A DNA stretch of 8,673 bases, taken from positions 1-8,673 of the forward strand of contig CANHKH010000120.1 of the NCBI GenBank assembly GCA_947460165.1. Reading direction: 5' to 3'. This document shows, one piece after another, positions 1-6,160 of the stretch; position 1 is the first letter of the stretch, and each line of letters begins with the position of its first letter. The notes beneath the pieces are model-generated. The model saw nothing but the letters and a program-made list of their open reading frames with translations, was not told the origin of the DNA and searched no databases. This stretch comes from Comamonadaceae bacterium. GTDB taxonomy: Bacteria; Pseudomonadota; Gammaproteobacteria; Burkholderiales; Burkholderiaceae_C. The position numbers and the translations under genes were made by a program.

Positions 1-522
1 CGCCATGCAAGCGTGCATGCCCATGGGGTCAGGGCGGCTGCGTTCCACATCGTCGCAGCACACCACCAGGTCGGGGGCAAAGCCCAGCGCCTGGGCCTTG
101 GCCATCAGCGGCCGCATGATGGTGCGGGTGTAGCCCGTGGTGGTGGCCACGCGCATGCCCTTGCCTTGCAGCCAGGCCAGGCTGTCCATGAAGCCGGGAA
201 TGAAGTCGCTGTGGGCCAAGGCGGCCGCCGCACTCATGGGCTCAAAGCTCAGCAGCAGGCTGTGGGCGTCTGCGTCAGAAAATGCCCGGCCATGGTGCGC
301 CTGCCAGGCTTGGGCCACCTCTGGCATGCGGCCCAATTCACGGATGTGGTCCAGCTTGGGCAGGCCCATGGGCACTCTGGCCTGGGCCACGCTCAGCGGC
401 ACCCCCTGGGCTTTGAACAGCTCCACAAACGCGCCCATGGGCGCCAAGCTGCCAAAGTCCACGATGGTGCCGGCCCAGTCAAAGACCACGCCTTGGATGC
501 CCATGTCGATTGTTGTGTTCAT
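1..522 (-). CDS. phnX: Phosphonoacetaldehyde hydrolase (phosphonatase), 3' end cut by window edge
   Basis: This HAD-superfamily enzyme hydrolyses the C-P bond of phosphonoacetaldehyde to acetaldehyde and phosphate in the cytoplasm. The first 174 residues are visible; the family is usually about 270 long, so roughly the C-terminal third lies beyond base 1. The nucleophile motif DWAGT has Asp15, with Ala17 in place of the Asp normal in HAD phosphatases, which is typical of phosphonatases. The cap motif PMGLPKLDHI carries Lys56, which matches the Schiff-base lysine that binds the substrate aldehyde. Motif II is TTTGYTR (127-133) and an acidic CDDVE stretch follows at 156-160. The start codon overlaps the upstream stop as ATGA (522-519), and AAGG lies 7 bases before it, so translation is probably coupled to the flavoenzyme gene. 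Met7 is an alternative start. The retained lysine argues against the lysine-less phosphonatase-like subfamily. Confidence 0.95.
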   Translation of the reverse strand, partial: MNTTIDMGIQGVVFDWAGTIVDFGSLAPMGAFVELFKAQGVPLSVAQARVPMGLPKLDHIRELGRMPEVAQAWQAHHGRAFSDADAHSLLLSFEPMSAAAALAHSDFIPGFMDSLAWLQGKGMRVATTTGYTRTIMRPLMAKAQALGFAPDLVVCCDDVERSRPDPMGMHACMA

Positions 523-1637
523 GTCCACACCTTGCCAGTCTGTATCCAATCTTCTGCCAGGCCAAAGGCCGTGCTCATGCCCGTGCCGCTGGTGACGCTG
601 ATCACCTCCACGCCAGGCGCTGCGGTGTCAAAGAATGCGTCTTGCTCGGCGCTGGGGTAAATGCCTGTCCAGCGCGAAACCACCTCAAAGTGCGGCAAGC
701 GCAGCAGGCGCTGCATTTCCGCCAGAATCAGCGCCTCCACCTGGGCCGATGCAAAAGGCGGCATGGCCTGGCCATAGTGGTGAGAGTCGCCCACCACCAG
801 GGTGCCGTCGGCGCTTTGCACGATGATGAGGTGAATGCCCTCGTCCAACTCGGCTTGTTGCTCGGCCTGCATGCGCTGGGTCAGGGCGGCAGCGGCTGGC
901 ATTTCGCTGAAACCTCGGTAGCGCACCAGGCTGAGCTCGCCCATCACGGCCGCGGGCAGCACATAGCCTGGGGGCGGGCGCACGCGCAGCATTTGCAATT
1001 GGCACAAGCGGGTGCGGCGGCGCTCGAACACCTCGGGGCACAAGCTGCGCACATCAGGCCCCGGGCACACCAGCACATGCCCGGCGTGCAGCGGGCCATG
1101 GCTGGTGTGCACTACCCCACGGGCCACTTGTTGCACGGCTTGGCCCATGTGAAAGCGCACGCCGCAAGCTTGCAGGTACAGGCGCAGCTGCTCCACGGCC
1201 AGACGCGATTCAATGCGCAATTCATGCGGGCTGTACAAGGCGCCCAGCACCGAGTCATGGGCTAAAAGTGGGGCTTGCTCACGCAAGGCCTGGGCATTGA
1301 GCCAGCGCAATTCTTGGCCCTCGGGCTGGGTCAGCAGCTGCTGCAACACTTCTACGCCTTCTGGGCGGCGGGCCAGCACCAAGAGGCCTTGTTGCAGCAC
1401 TTCGATGCCGGCTTGGGGCGCCAACTCGGCCCACACGTCGCGGCTGCGGCGGGCGCGGCGCCAGGTGTCGCCCCGGCCCTGGCCGGTGACGGTGATGAGG
1501 CCAAAGTTGCGGATGGAGGCGCCCACGCATTGCACATCGCGATCGACCACCGCCACCGTCAAGCCCCGCTGCACGCCGGCCCAGGCGCAGGCCAGCCCCA
1601 CCATGCCGCTGCCCACAATCATGAGATCCGGTGTCAT
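519..1637 (-). CDS. Phosphonate-associated FAD-dependent oxidoreductase (TIGR03364-like, AEP/N-methyl-AEP oxidase type)
   Basis: This is a 372-residue DAO-type flavoprotein. The Rossmann FAD-binding motif VGSGMVGLACA lies at residues 8-18, and an acidic VVDRD at 30-34 ends the second beta strand. The stretch GASIRNFGLITVTGQ (39-53) and a C-terminal GTGMSTAFGLAE (351-362) resemble the flavoprotein family that sits beside phosphonatase genes. As I recall, characterised relatives (called PbfC and PbfD) oxidise N-methyl-2-aminoethylphosphonate, and some oxidise 2-aminoethylphosphonate, to phosphonoacetaldehyde with release of the amine. That would feed PhnX, encoded immediately downstream, and stand in for the PhnW transaminase, which is not seen here. 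Exact substrate and symbol cannot be read from sequence. It starts inside the ADH stop codon (ATGA, 1637-1634) with a weak GGTGG ribosome site and overlaps phnX by 4 bp. Family assignment is firm; substrate is inference. Confidence 0.9.
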   Translation of the reverse strand: MTPDLMIVGSGMVGLACAWAGVQRGLTVAVVDRDVQCVGASIRNFGLITVTGQGRGDTWRRARRSRDVWAELAPQAGIEVLQQGLLVLARRPEGVEVLQQLLTQPEGQELRWLNAQALREQAPLLAHDSVLGALYSPHELRIESRLAVEQLRLYLQACGVRFHMGQAVQQVARGVVHTSHGPLHAGHVLVCPGPDVRSLCPEVFERRRTRLCQLQMLRVRPPPGYVLPAAVMGELSLVRYRGFSEMPAAAALTQRMQAEQQAELDEGIHLIIVQSADGTLVVGDSHHYGQAMPPFASAQVEALILAEMQRLLRLPHFEVVSRWTGIYPSAEQDAFFDTAAPGVEVISVTSGTGMSTAFGLAEDWIQTGKVWT

Positions 1638-2692
1638 GCGTCCACCGCCACAAAATTGCTGCCCCGCTCAGAGGCCAAGGCCTGAGCCAGTTGGGCAGAG
1701 CCCGCCGGCTGCGCCCGCAAATCGCGCGCCTGCACGCCCAAATCGGCCAGCCAGTGGCCAAACCAGGGCAAGGCCTGGGCCACCGGCATCTCAAACACCA
1801 CCTCCAGGTCTGCGCGCACGCGTGGCGAGCGCTCGGCGGCCAACTCCATCACCATGGGCAGCCACATGGCGCAGGCCTCGCCGTGGGAGATGCCCTCTTG
1901 CAAGGTGAGCTCGTAAGACAGCGCATGCGCCAGCGCGGTTTGGGTGCGGGCCATGGCCAACCCAGCGAGCAAGCTGGCGTGGGCCATGCGGGTGCGCAGG
2001 TTCAAGTCATGCGGGCGATCGCGCAGCTCGGGCAGCTCATGCAAAATCCGGCGCGCTGCTTGCCTGGCTTGACCCCGGCTGGTGTGGTCGGCGCGCCGGT
2101 TCCACAAAGATTCGAGTGCATGCGAGAGGGCATCGAGCGCGCTGTCACGGCTGACGCGCCAGGGGCAGCTGCGGCTGAGTTCCGGGTCCAGCAAAGCCAG
2201 GTCGGCCGTGCCCTTGGGTGGGCTCCAAGAGCGCTTGCGCGCAGGCGCCATGTCCAGGTCCCAGAGCGTGGCCCAGGGGCTGACCTCGCTGCCCGTGCCC
2301 GCTGTGGTGGGCGTGCACCACAAGGGGTGGCGCTGGGCGTCTTCAGGGGTGGTGTTGTGGCGCCAGTGGGCTGGGGCTGTGCTGGCATCGGCCATGGACC
2401 AGCGCAAGACCTTGCCCAGGTCCAAGGTGGTGCCCCCGCCCAGGGCCCACAAGGCGCAGCGGGGCGCGCGTCGCAGGTGGGTCCACACGCTGGGGGCCAG
2501 ATCGGTCGCAGCTTGCACGCTGCTTTGGGCATTCATTTGCGGCAGCCAGGCCACGCAAAGCCCTTGCCAGCGCGACAGCCAGCGCGCCTGCATCTCAGGC
2601 GTGTGGGCCGCAGGGTCGGCCAGCATCACGAAGGGGCCGGCGGGCTGCCAGCGCTCGAGCAGGCCGGCTTCAAATTCAATCTCGGGTGTCAT
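1634..2692 (-). CDS. Phosphonate-associated iron-containing alcohol dehydrogenase (likely phosphonoacetaldehyde reductase or 2-hydroxyethylphosphonate dehydrogenase)
   Basis: This 352-residue protein belongs to the group III Fe-ADH family (TIGR03405-like, phosphonate associated). The dinucleotide motif GGGTTLD is at 85-91 and TTAGTGSE at 129-136. All four expected metal ligands are present: Asp187, His191, His256 and His270. Their spacing (4, 65, 14) equals that of E. coli FucO (Asp194, His198, His263, His277), so the enzyme looks intact. It is shorter than the usual 380-390 residues, mostly at the N-terminus, as is normal for this subgroup. Known relatives such as PhpC reduce phosphonoacetaldehyde to 2-hydroxyethylphosphonate in biosynthesis. 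In this catabolic operon the reverse, making phosphonoacetaldehyde for PhnX, seems more useful; that direction is inference. The gene starts 9 bp after phnE with no clear Shine-Dalgarno site and ends in an ATGA overlap with the flavoenzyme gene. Protection against aldehyde build-up is another possible role. Confidence 0.9.
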   Translation of the reverse strand: MTPEIEFEAGLLERWQPAGPFVMLADPAAHTPEMQARWLSRWQGLCVAWLPQMNAQSSVQAATDLAPSVWTHLRRAPRCALWALGGGTTLDLGKVLRWSMADASTAPAHWRHNTTPEDAQRHPLWCTPTTAGTGSEVSPWATLWDLDMAPARKRSWSPPKGTADLALLDPELSRSCPWRVSRDSALDALSHALESLWNRRADHTSRGQARQAARRILHELPELRDRPHDLNLRTRMAHASLLAGLAMARTQTALAHALSYELTLQEGISHGEACAMWLPMVMELAAERSPRVRADLEVVFEMPVAQALPWFGHWLADLGVQARDLRAQPAGSAQLAQALASERGSNFVAVDA

Positions 2693-2701
2693 GGAGTGGC
2701 T

Positions 2702-3523
2702 TTAAATGAATCGGCGGCGCAGCCAAGCCGAGCCCACATCAATCAGTGAGACGGTCAATATCAAAATCAGCAAGACCGCGCAGGTTTGGGCGTACTGAAA
2801 GCTGCGAATCACCTCAAACAGCACCGCCCCAATGCCGCCTGCGCCCACCATGCCCACCACCGAGGCCGAGCGCACATTCGACTCCAGCCGGTAGAGCACG
2901 TAAGACAGCCACAAGGGCAGCACCTGCGGGATCACGCCATAGGCAATTTCGGCCAGGCTGTGGGCGCCGGTGGCGCGTATGCCTTCCACCGGTCGGGGGT
3001 CTATGGCTTCTACCGCTTCAGAAAACAGCTTGGCCAAGGTGCCCGTGGTGTGCACAAACAGCGCCAACACACCGGCAAATGGACCCAGCCCCACGGCCAC
3101 GATGAACAGCATGGCAAACACCATCTCGTTGATGGAGCGGCACGCGTCCATCAGGCGCCTGACGGGCTGGTAGACCCACATGGGCACGATGTTGGAGGAA
3201 CTGAGCAGCCCCATGGGCACGGCCGCCACCACCGCCAGTGCCGTGCCCCACAGGGCAATGTGCACGGTGACCACCATTTCGCGCACATACAGGCGCCAGT
3301 CGCGAAAGTCGGGCGGGAAAAAGTCACTCGCGAAGATGCGCATGTTGTCGGCGTGCTGGATCAATTCCAGCGGCCGCATTTCAGCGCCTTGCCAGGCCCA
3401 CGCCAACAAGCCAGCCAGCGCCAGCCAGCCCAGCCAGACGCCAGCTGGGCTGCGTTGACCTGCTGCGAGCAACTGCAACTGCTCCAGCCGGGCTGGCGAG
3501 CCGGGACTGCCTGCCAAAGCCAT
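2702..3523 (-). CDS. phnE: Phosphonate ABC transporter permease
   Basis: This is a 273-residue inner-membrane permease of the PhnE type (BPD transporter fold). Hydrophobic segments lie near residues 28-47, 84-107, 133-160, 197-212 and 247-266. The cytoplasmic coupling loop that contacts the PhnC ATPase is visible as EAVEAIDPRPVEGIRATGA (169-187), followed by IPQVLP. The glycine-rich VGMVGAGGIG (223-232) is also characteristic of PhnE. It forms the membrane channel for the importer with PhnC and PhnD; a single permease gene implies a homodimer. The start at 3523 lies 3 bp after the phnD stop, so ribosome access probably depends on phnD translation; no strong Shine-Dalgarno site is seen. The N-terminal 25 residues are polar and variable, so a slightly later start is possible, though no in-frame ATG occurs before residue 49. 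Confidence 0.95.
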   Translation of the reverse strand: MALAGSPGSPARLEQLQLLAAGQRSPAGVWLGWLALAGLLAWAWQGAEMRPLELIQHADNMRIFASDFFPPDFRDWRLYVREMVVTVHIALWGTALAVVAAVPMGLLSSSNIVPMWVYQPVRRLMDACRSINEMVFAMLFIVAVGLGPFAGVLALFVHTTGTLAKLFSEAVEAIDPRPVEGIRATGAHSLAEIAYGVIPQVLPLWLSYVLYRLESNVRSASVVGMVGAGGIGAVLFEVIRSFQYAQTCAVLLILILTVSLIDVGSAWLRRRFI

Positions 3524-3526
3524 GGC

Positions 3527-4477
3527 TTACTTGCCCAGGGCGGCGAGTTTTTGATCGATCTCGGCGAGCAGTTTGCTGCGCTCAGCGGGCGAGAGCTTGT
3601 CGTCGGTCTCGGCCTTCATGCGGTCTTTGAACAGCTCCAACTGGCGGATGGGAATGAGTTGGTCGTTGCTCGATGCCCTGAAGCCGCCGTAGTTGTAGAT
3701 GTTCTTCAGGACGGCTTTTTCGGCCTCATCGCTCTTGGCGTAGTTCAGCACAAAGCTGCTCAAACGGGCTTTGACCGCGGGGTCCAGGTCTTTGCGCCAG
3801 ACAAAGGGGTCGCTCGGGATCAGCGGGCTTTTCCAGACCACACGCAGCTGGCTGAACAACTCTGGGCGGTTGGCTTCTAACTTGCCCATGTCCTCGGTGT
3901 TGTTGGTGGCCACATCGATTTGCTTGGCCAGCACGGCCTGGATGTTGGCGCCGTGGCTGGCGTTGCGCACGGTTTTGAAGGTATTGCGCGGCTCGAGCTT
4001 GCGCTGCGCAAACACGTAGTAGCTGGGCACCAAAAAGCCGGAGGTGGAGTTGGGATCGCCAATGCCAAAGTTCAGGTTTTTGCCGTTGGCCAGCACCTCG
4101 TCCAGGTTTTTGTAAGGGCTGTCTTTGTGCGTGATGAGCAGCGCGTGGTAGCCAAAGCTGCCGTCGGCGTACATGAGCTGGGCGAACACCTCGCCGTTGG
4201 CGCGGTCCACGGCCTCCATGGCAGCCTTGTTGCCGTACCAGGCGACCTGGATTTTGTTAAAGCGCATGGCCTCGATCACGCCGGCATAGTCAGGCGCATA
4301 AAACGCCTGCACCTTCAAGCCAGTCTTTTTTTCCATGTCGCGGAAAAACGGCTCCCAACGCTCGCGCTGGGCCGAGGCCGAATCCGTGGCGATGATGCCA
4401 AAGCTGATGTTTTGGGCCAGCAGCGCACTGCTGCTCAAAGCCAAGCCAAGGGCGGCCAACCATGTGCGAATGTTCAT
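3527..4477 (-). CDS. phnD: Phosphonate ABC transporter substrate-binding protein (periplasmic)
   Basis: This 316-residue protein captures phosphonates in the periplasm and delivers them to PhnE/PhnC. The ATG at 4477 is chosen because AGGA lies 6 bases before it and the product begins with a typical signal peptide: MNIRTW, then a hydrophobic stretch to about Ala21 (SALLA before QN). An in-frame reading 47 codons longer exists, but it lacks a signal sequence at its start and runs into the phnC gene. Family hallmarks are FGIIATDSA (26-34), VAWYGNKA (78-85), the phosphonate-pocket stretch DPNSTSGFLVP (141-151) with Ser144-Thr145-Ser146, His175 in ASHGANIQAVL, and ATNNTED (190-196), whose acidic residues fit contacts to an amino group as in E. 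coli PhnD. This supports an aminoalkylphosphonate ligand. The gene starts 31 bp after phnC and ends 3 bp before phnE. Confidence 0.95.
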   Translation of the reverse strand: MNIRTWLAALGLALSSSALLAQNISFGIIATDSASAQRERWEPFFRDMEKKTGLKVQAFYAPDYAGVIEAMRFNKIQVAWYGNKAAMEAVDRANGEVFAQLMYADGSFGYHALLITHKDSPYKNLDEVLANGKNLNFGIGDPNSTSGFLVPSYYVFAQRKLEPRNTFKTVRNASHGANIQAVLAKQIDVATNNTEDMGKLEANRPELFSQLRVVWKSPLIPSDPFVWRKDLDPAVKARLSSFVLNYAKSDEAEKAVLKNIYNYGGFRASSNDQLIPIRQLELFKDRMKAETDDKLSPAERSKLLAEIDQKLAALGK

Positions 4478-4491
4478 AAGGCTTCCTGTTG
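4478..4491 (-). promoter_or_regulatory. Shine-Dalgarno site that decides the phnD start
   Basis: Read on the minus strand, CAACAGGAAGCCTT directly precedes ATG 4477. The AGGA core sits 6 bases from the ATG, good spacing for a ribosome-binding site. This supports the signal-peptide start over the longer in-frame reading. Confidence 0.7.
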
Positions 4492-4508
4492 AGTGAAAAA
4501 AATGGGTG

Positions 4509-5351
4509 TCATGCGGCGGCAGCCCATGGCCGCGCGAGCTCAGGCCCTTGGACAAAAGCTTCATGTCCTGTGAGCTCTTGGTGTTGTGCGCCATAAAGCT
4601 GCTGCAAGCGCTGGGCATCCAGACCCGAAGACGGACCGTCGTACACCAGCCGCCCTTGGCGCAAGGCCACGGTGCGGGTGCAGTACTGCCGCGCCAGGGC
4701 CACGTTGTGCAGACTGAGCACCACCGTCAGGCCTTGGCTTTGATTGAGGTTTTGCAAGAGGTCCATCACCAAGCGCGTGGACTCCGGGTCCAGCGAGGCC
4801 ACGGGCTCGTCGGCCAGCAGCAGCTGCGCGCCTTGCACCAAGGCGCGCGCAATGGCGCCGCGCTGTTGTTGACCGCCCGACAAGGTGGAGGCGCGCTGCA
4901 GCGCCTGCGCGCTCAAGCCCACGGCGTCAAGGGCCTGCAGGGCCACCAGCCGCTCCGCCTCGCTGAAGCGGCCCAACAGGCTGCGCCACAAGGGCACATG
5001 GGGCAGCAAGCCGGTCAGCACATTGACCAGCAAGCTCATGCGGCCCACCAGATTGAACTGCTGAAAAATCAAGGCTGTGTGCCGACGCAGCTGCCGCACT
5101 TCGGGCGAGAGCCGGCCATCGGACTGCAAGAGGCGGCCTTGCAAATGCACAGAGCCGCCAGTGGCATCGAGCTTTTCCAAGCCACACACGCAGCGCAGCA
5201 AGGTGGACTTGCCCGAGCCTGAGGCGCCCAACAAAGCCACCATCTCACCTGGGCGCACCGCCAAATTCACTTGGTCCAAAGCCAGGCCAGCGTTGCCAAA
5301 GGTTTTGCTGGCTTGGCGCAGCTCCAGTGCGAAATGGTCTGATTTTGACAT
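4509..5351 (-). CDS. phnC: Phosphonate ABC transporter ATP-binding protein
   Basis: This 280-residue ATPase powers the PhnCDE importer at the cytoplasmic face of the inner membrane. All nucleotide-binding motifs are intact: Walker A GASGSGKST (42-50), Q-loop IFQQFNLV (95-102), ABC signature LSGGQQQR (157-164), Walker B LLLADEPVASLD (177-188) and the H-loop His215 in LSLHN. FQQFNLV and DEPVASLDPE are typical of PhnC. The ATG at 5351 is chosen because MSKSDHFALELRQASKTF is a normal PhnC N-terminus; an in-frame extension to 5450 gives an unconserved 33 residues and would cover the regulatory region. The ribosome site is weak (GAG 5 bases upstream, with AAGAGA further back). It is first in a minus-strand operon and diverges from the HD-oxygenase gene. 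The C-terminal 20 residues, ending WAAAA, look like a non-conserved tail. Confidence 0.95.
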   Translation of the reverse strand: MSKSDHFALELRQASKTFGNAGLALDQVNLAVRPGEMVALLGASGSGKSTLLRCVCGLEKLDATGGSVHLQGRLLQSDGRLSPEVRQLRRHTALIFQQFNLVGRMSLLVNVLTGLLPHVPLWRSLLGRFSEAERLVALQALDAVGLSAQALQRASTLSGGQQQRGAIARALVQGAQLLLADEPVASLDPESTRLVMDLLQNLNQSQGLTVVLSLHNVALARQYCTRTVALRQGRLVYDGPSSGLDAQRLQQLYGAQHQELTGHEAFVQGPELARPWAAAA

Positions 5352-5517
5352 TGGCTCAATGGTCTCTTGAGTTGATGACGGTTTGGCGACGGTGCAATGA
5401 AGTTTTGTTGACGGCGCCTTGTCTGACGGCCTGTGTCGCAACACCGTCATGCAAGGCGGTCAAGCTGTCAACTTGTCTCTCCTTCAACACCGGTCATCCA
5501 ACCCACTGCGCCAGGCC
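5352..5517. promoter_or_regulatory. Divergent promoter/operator region between phnC and the HD oxygenase
   Basis: This 166-bp stretch must hold promoters for both directions. TGACGG-type elements occur at 5376-5381, 5387-5392 (as CGACGG), 5409-5414 and 5424-5429, and the inverted CCGTCA at 5444-5449, followed by CTGTCAA at 5465-5471. On the minus strand a perfect TTGACA hexamer lies at 5471-5466, but no good -10 follows at 16-18 bp. On the plus strand TTGACG (5408-5413) also lacks a clear partner. A 15-bp near-palindrome, CAAGCTGTCAACTTG, is at 5461-5475. The density of related hexamers suggests regulator binding; no regulator gene is visible in the window. Confidence 0.5.
5375..5392 (-). promoter_or_regulatory. 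Candidate Pho box upstream of phnC
   Basis: On the minus strand the 18 bases CCGTCGCCAAACCGTCAT form two heptamers whose starts are 11 bp apart, with an A-rich linker. They match 13 of 18 positions of the enterobacterial Pho box (two CTGTCAT heptamers with a 4-bp linker). The main change is C for T at heptamer position 2, plausible in a GC-rich genome. The site ends 23 bp before the phnC ATG, a normal place for PhoB to stand in for a -35 element, but I see no convincing -10 between box and gene. PhoB control of phosphonate import genes is well established in other bacteria; the site itself is inference from pattern. Confidence 0.45.
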
Positions 5518-6147
5518 ATGACACACATGCTTGCCCTCACCCCTGAGTCCTTCGTTGAGCTCTACAGCCGCCAGGGCCATGTGGCCTATGCGGGCGAGCC
5601 GGTTTTTCATTTGGCCCACGCCTGGCAATGCGGCCAGCTCGCCTTGTATGCCGAGGCCAGTCCGCACTTGCAGCTGGCCTGCTGGCTGCATGACTTGGGT
5701 CATCTGTTGGGCCCTGAGGGCTTGACCCCAACGCTGGAAGGCCACAACGACCAGCACGAGCGGGTCGGGGCCGACCTCATTGAGGCGCTGTGGGGGCCTA
5801 TGGTGGCCGAGCCTGTGCGCTTGCATGTGCAGGCCAAGCGGTATTTGGTCAAGCGCAATCCGCATTACCTGGACAGGCTGTCAGAAGACTCGCGACGTAG
5901 TTTGTGCTTGCAAGGCGGCGCCATGAACGATGCCGAGTGCGAGGCCTTTGAGCGCTCGCCGCACCACAAGCCGGCCTTGCTGCTGCGGGTGTGGGACGAG
6001 CAAGCCAAGCAGCCCGATTGGTTTGCGCGCAGCGCCAATGCGGCCTTGGCCCAGCTGCGCCTGGTGATGAGCCAGGTCCCATTGTTGTCGGTCCCCAGTT
6101 CGGCCATGGGTTCGGACAGGGGTGCGATCGTCACGCATTTGCCATAG
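5518..6147 (+). CDS. HD-domain mixed-valence diiron oxygenase, PhnZ/TmpB type (phosphonate C-P cleavage)
   Basis: This 209-residue protein belongs to the HD-domain oxygenases found in phosphonate loci (TIGR03276-like). Relatives PhnZ and TmpB use a diiron centre and O2 to cleave 1-hydroxylated aminoethylphosphonates, giving phosphate and glycine (PhnZ) or glycine betaine (TmpB). With the ATG at 5518 the residue numbers fall almost exactly on those I recall for PhnZ: Tyr24 and Glu27 in YAGEPV, metal ligands His34, His58-Asp59 (LHDLGH), His80, His103 and Asp160, plus His62, Lys107, Ser125 and Arg157 for substrate. This agreement supports the start. An upstream in-frame ATG at 5419 adds 33 unconserved residues; ATG 5527 is a slightly shorter option. 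The AGG at 5513 is too close to be a good ribosome site. It is transcribed away from the phn operon. No partner hydroxylase (PhnY or TmpA) is present here, so the substrate is uncertain. Confidence 0.88.
   Translation: MTHMLALTPESFVELYSRQGHVAYAGEPVFHLAHAWQCGQLALYAEASPHLQLACWLHDLGHLLGPEGLTPTLEGHNDQHERVGADLIEALWGPMVAEPVRLHVQAKRYLVKRNPHYLDRLSEDSRRSLCLQGGAMNDAECEAFERSPHHKPALLLRVWDEQAKQPDWFARSANAALAQLRLVMSQVPLLSVPSSAMGSDRGAIVTHLP
6128..6145 (+). promoter_or_regulatory. Weak Pho-box-like pair before the metallophosphoesterase gene
   Basis: TCGTCAC and TTGCCAT are heptamers with starts 11 bp apart, matching about 10 of 18 positions of the Pho box consensus. They overlap the 3' end of the HD-oxygenase gene, 107 bp before the next ATG. 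Because the site is coding and the match modest, it may be chance. It is listed because the gene pair downstream resembles a phosphate-starvation module. Confidence 0.15.
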
Positions 6148-6160
6148 AAACGACACAAGC

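Noticed and set aside
3405..3455. GCCAGC/CCAG tandem-like run
   Set aside because: It codes for the Ala/Leu/Trp-rich first membrane segment of PhnE; low codon diversity explains it, with no regular repeat unit.
13..3880. Long plus-strand open frames opposite the phn operon (for example 13-660, 1631-2749 and 2786-3880)
   Set aside because: They are antisense shadows of well-recognised minus-strand genes, rich in His, Gln, Ala and Gly from GC-biased codons, and show no family motifs.
4478..4618. N-terminal extension of phnD to 4618
   Set aside because: It would overlap phnC, bury the signal peptide inside the protein and ignore the good ribosome site before 4477.
5352..5450. N-terminal extension of phnC to 5450
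   Set aside because: The 33 added residues are not like PhnC and cover the probable regulatory elements; the usual PhnC N-terminus begins at 5351.
5419..5517. N-terminal extension of the HD oxygenase to 5419
   Set aside because: The start at 5518 puts active-site residues at the PhnZ positions; the extension is unconserved and lies in the promoter region.
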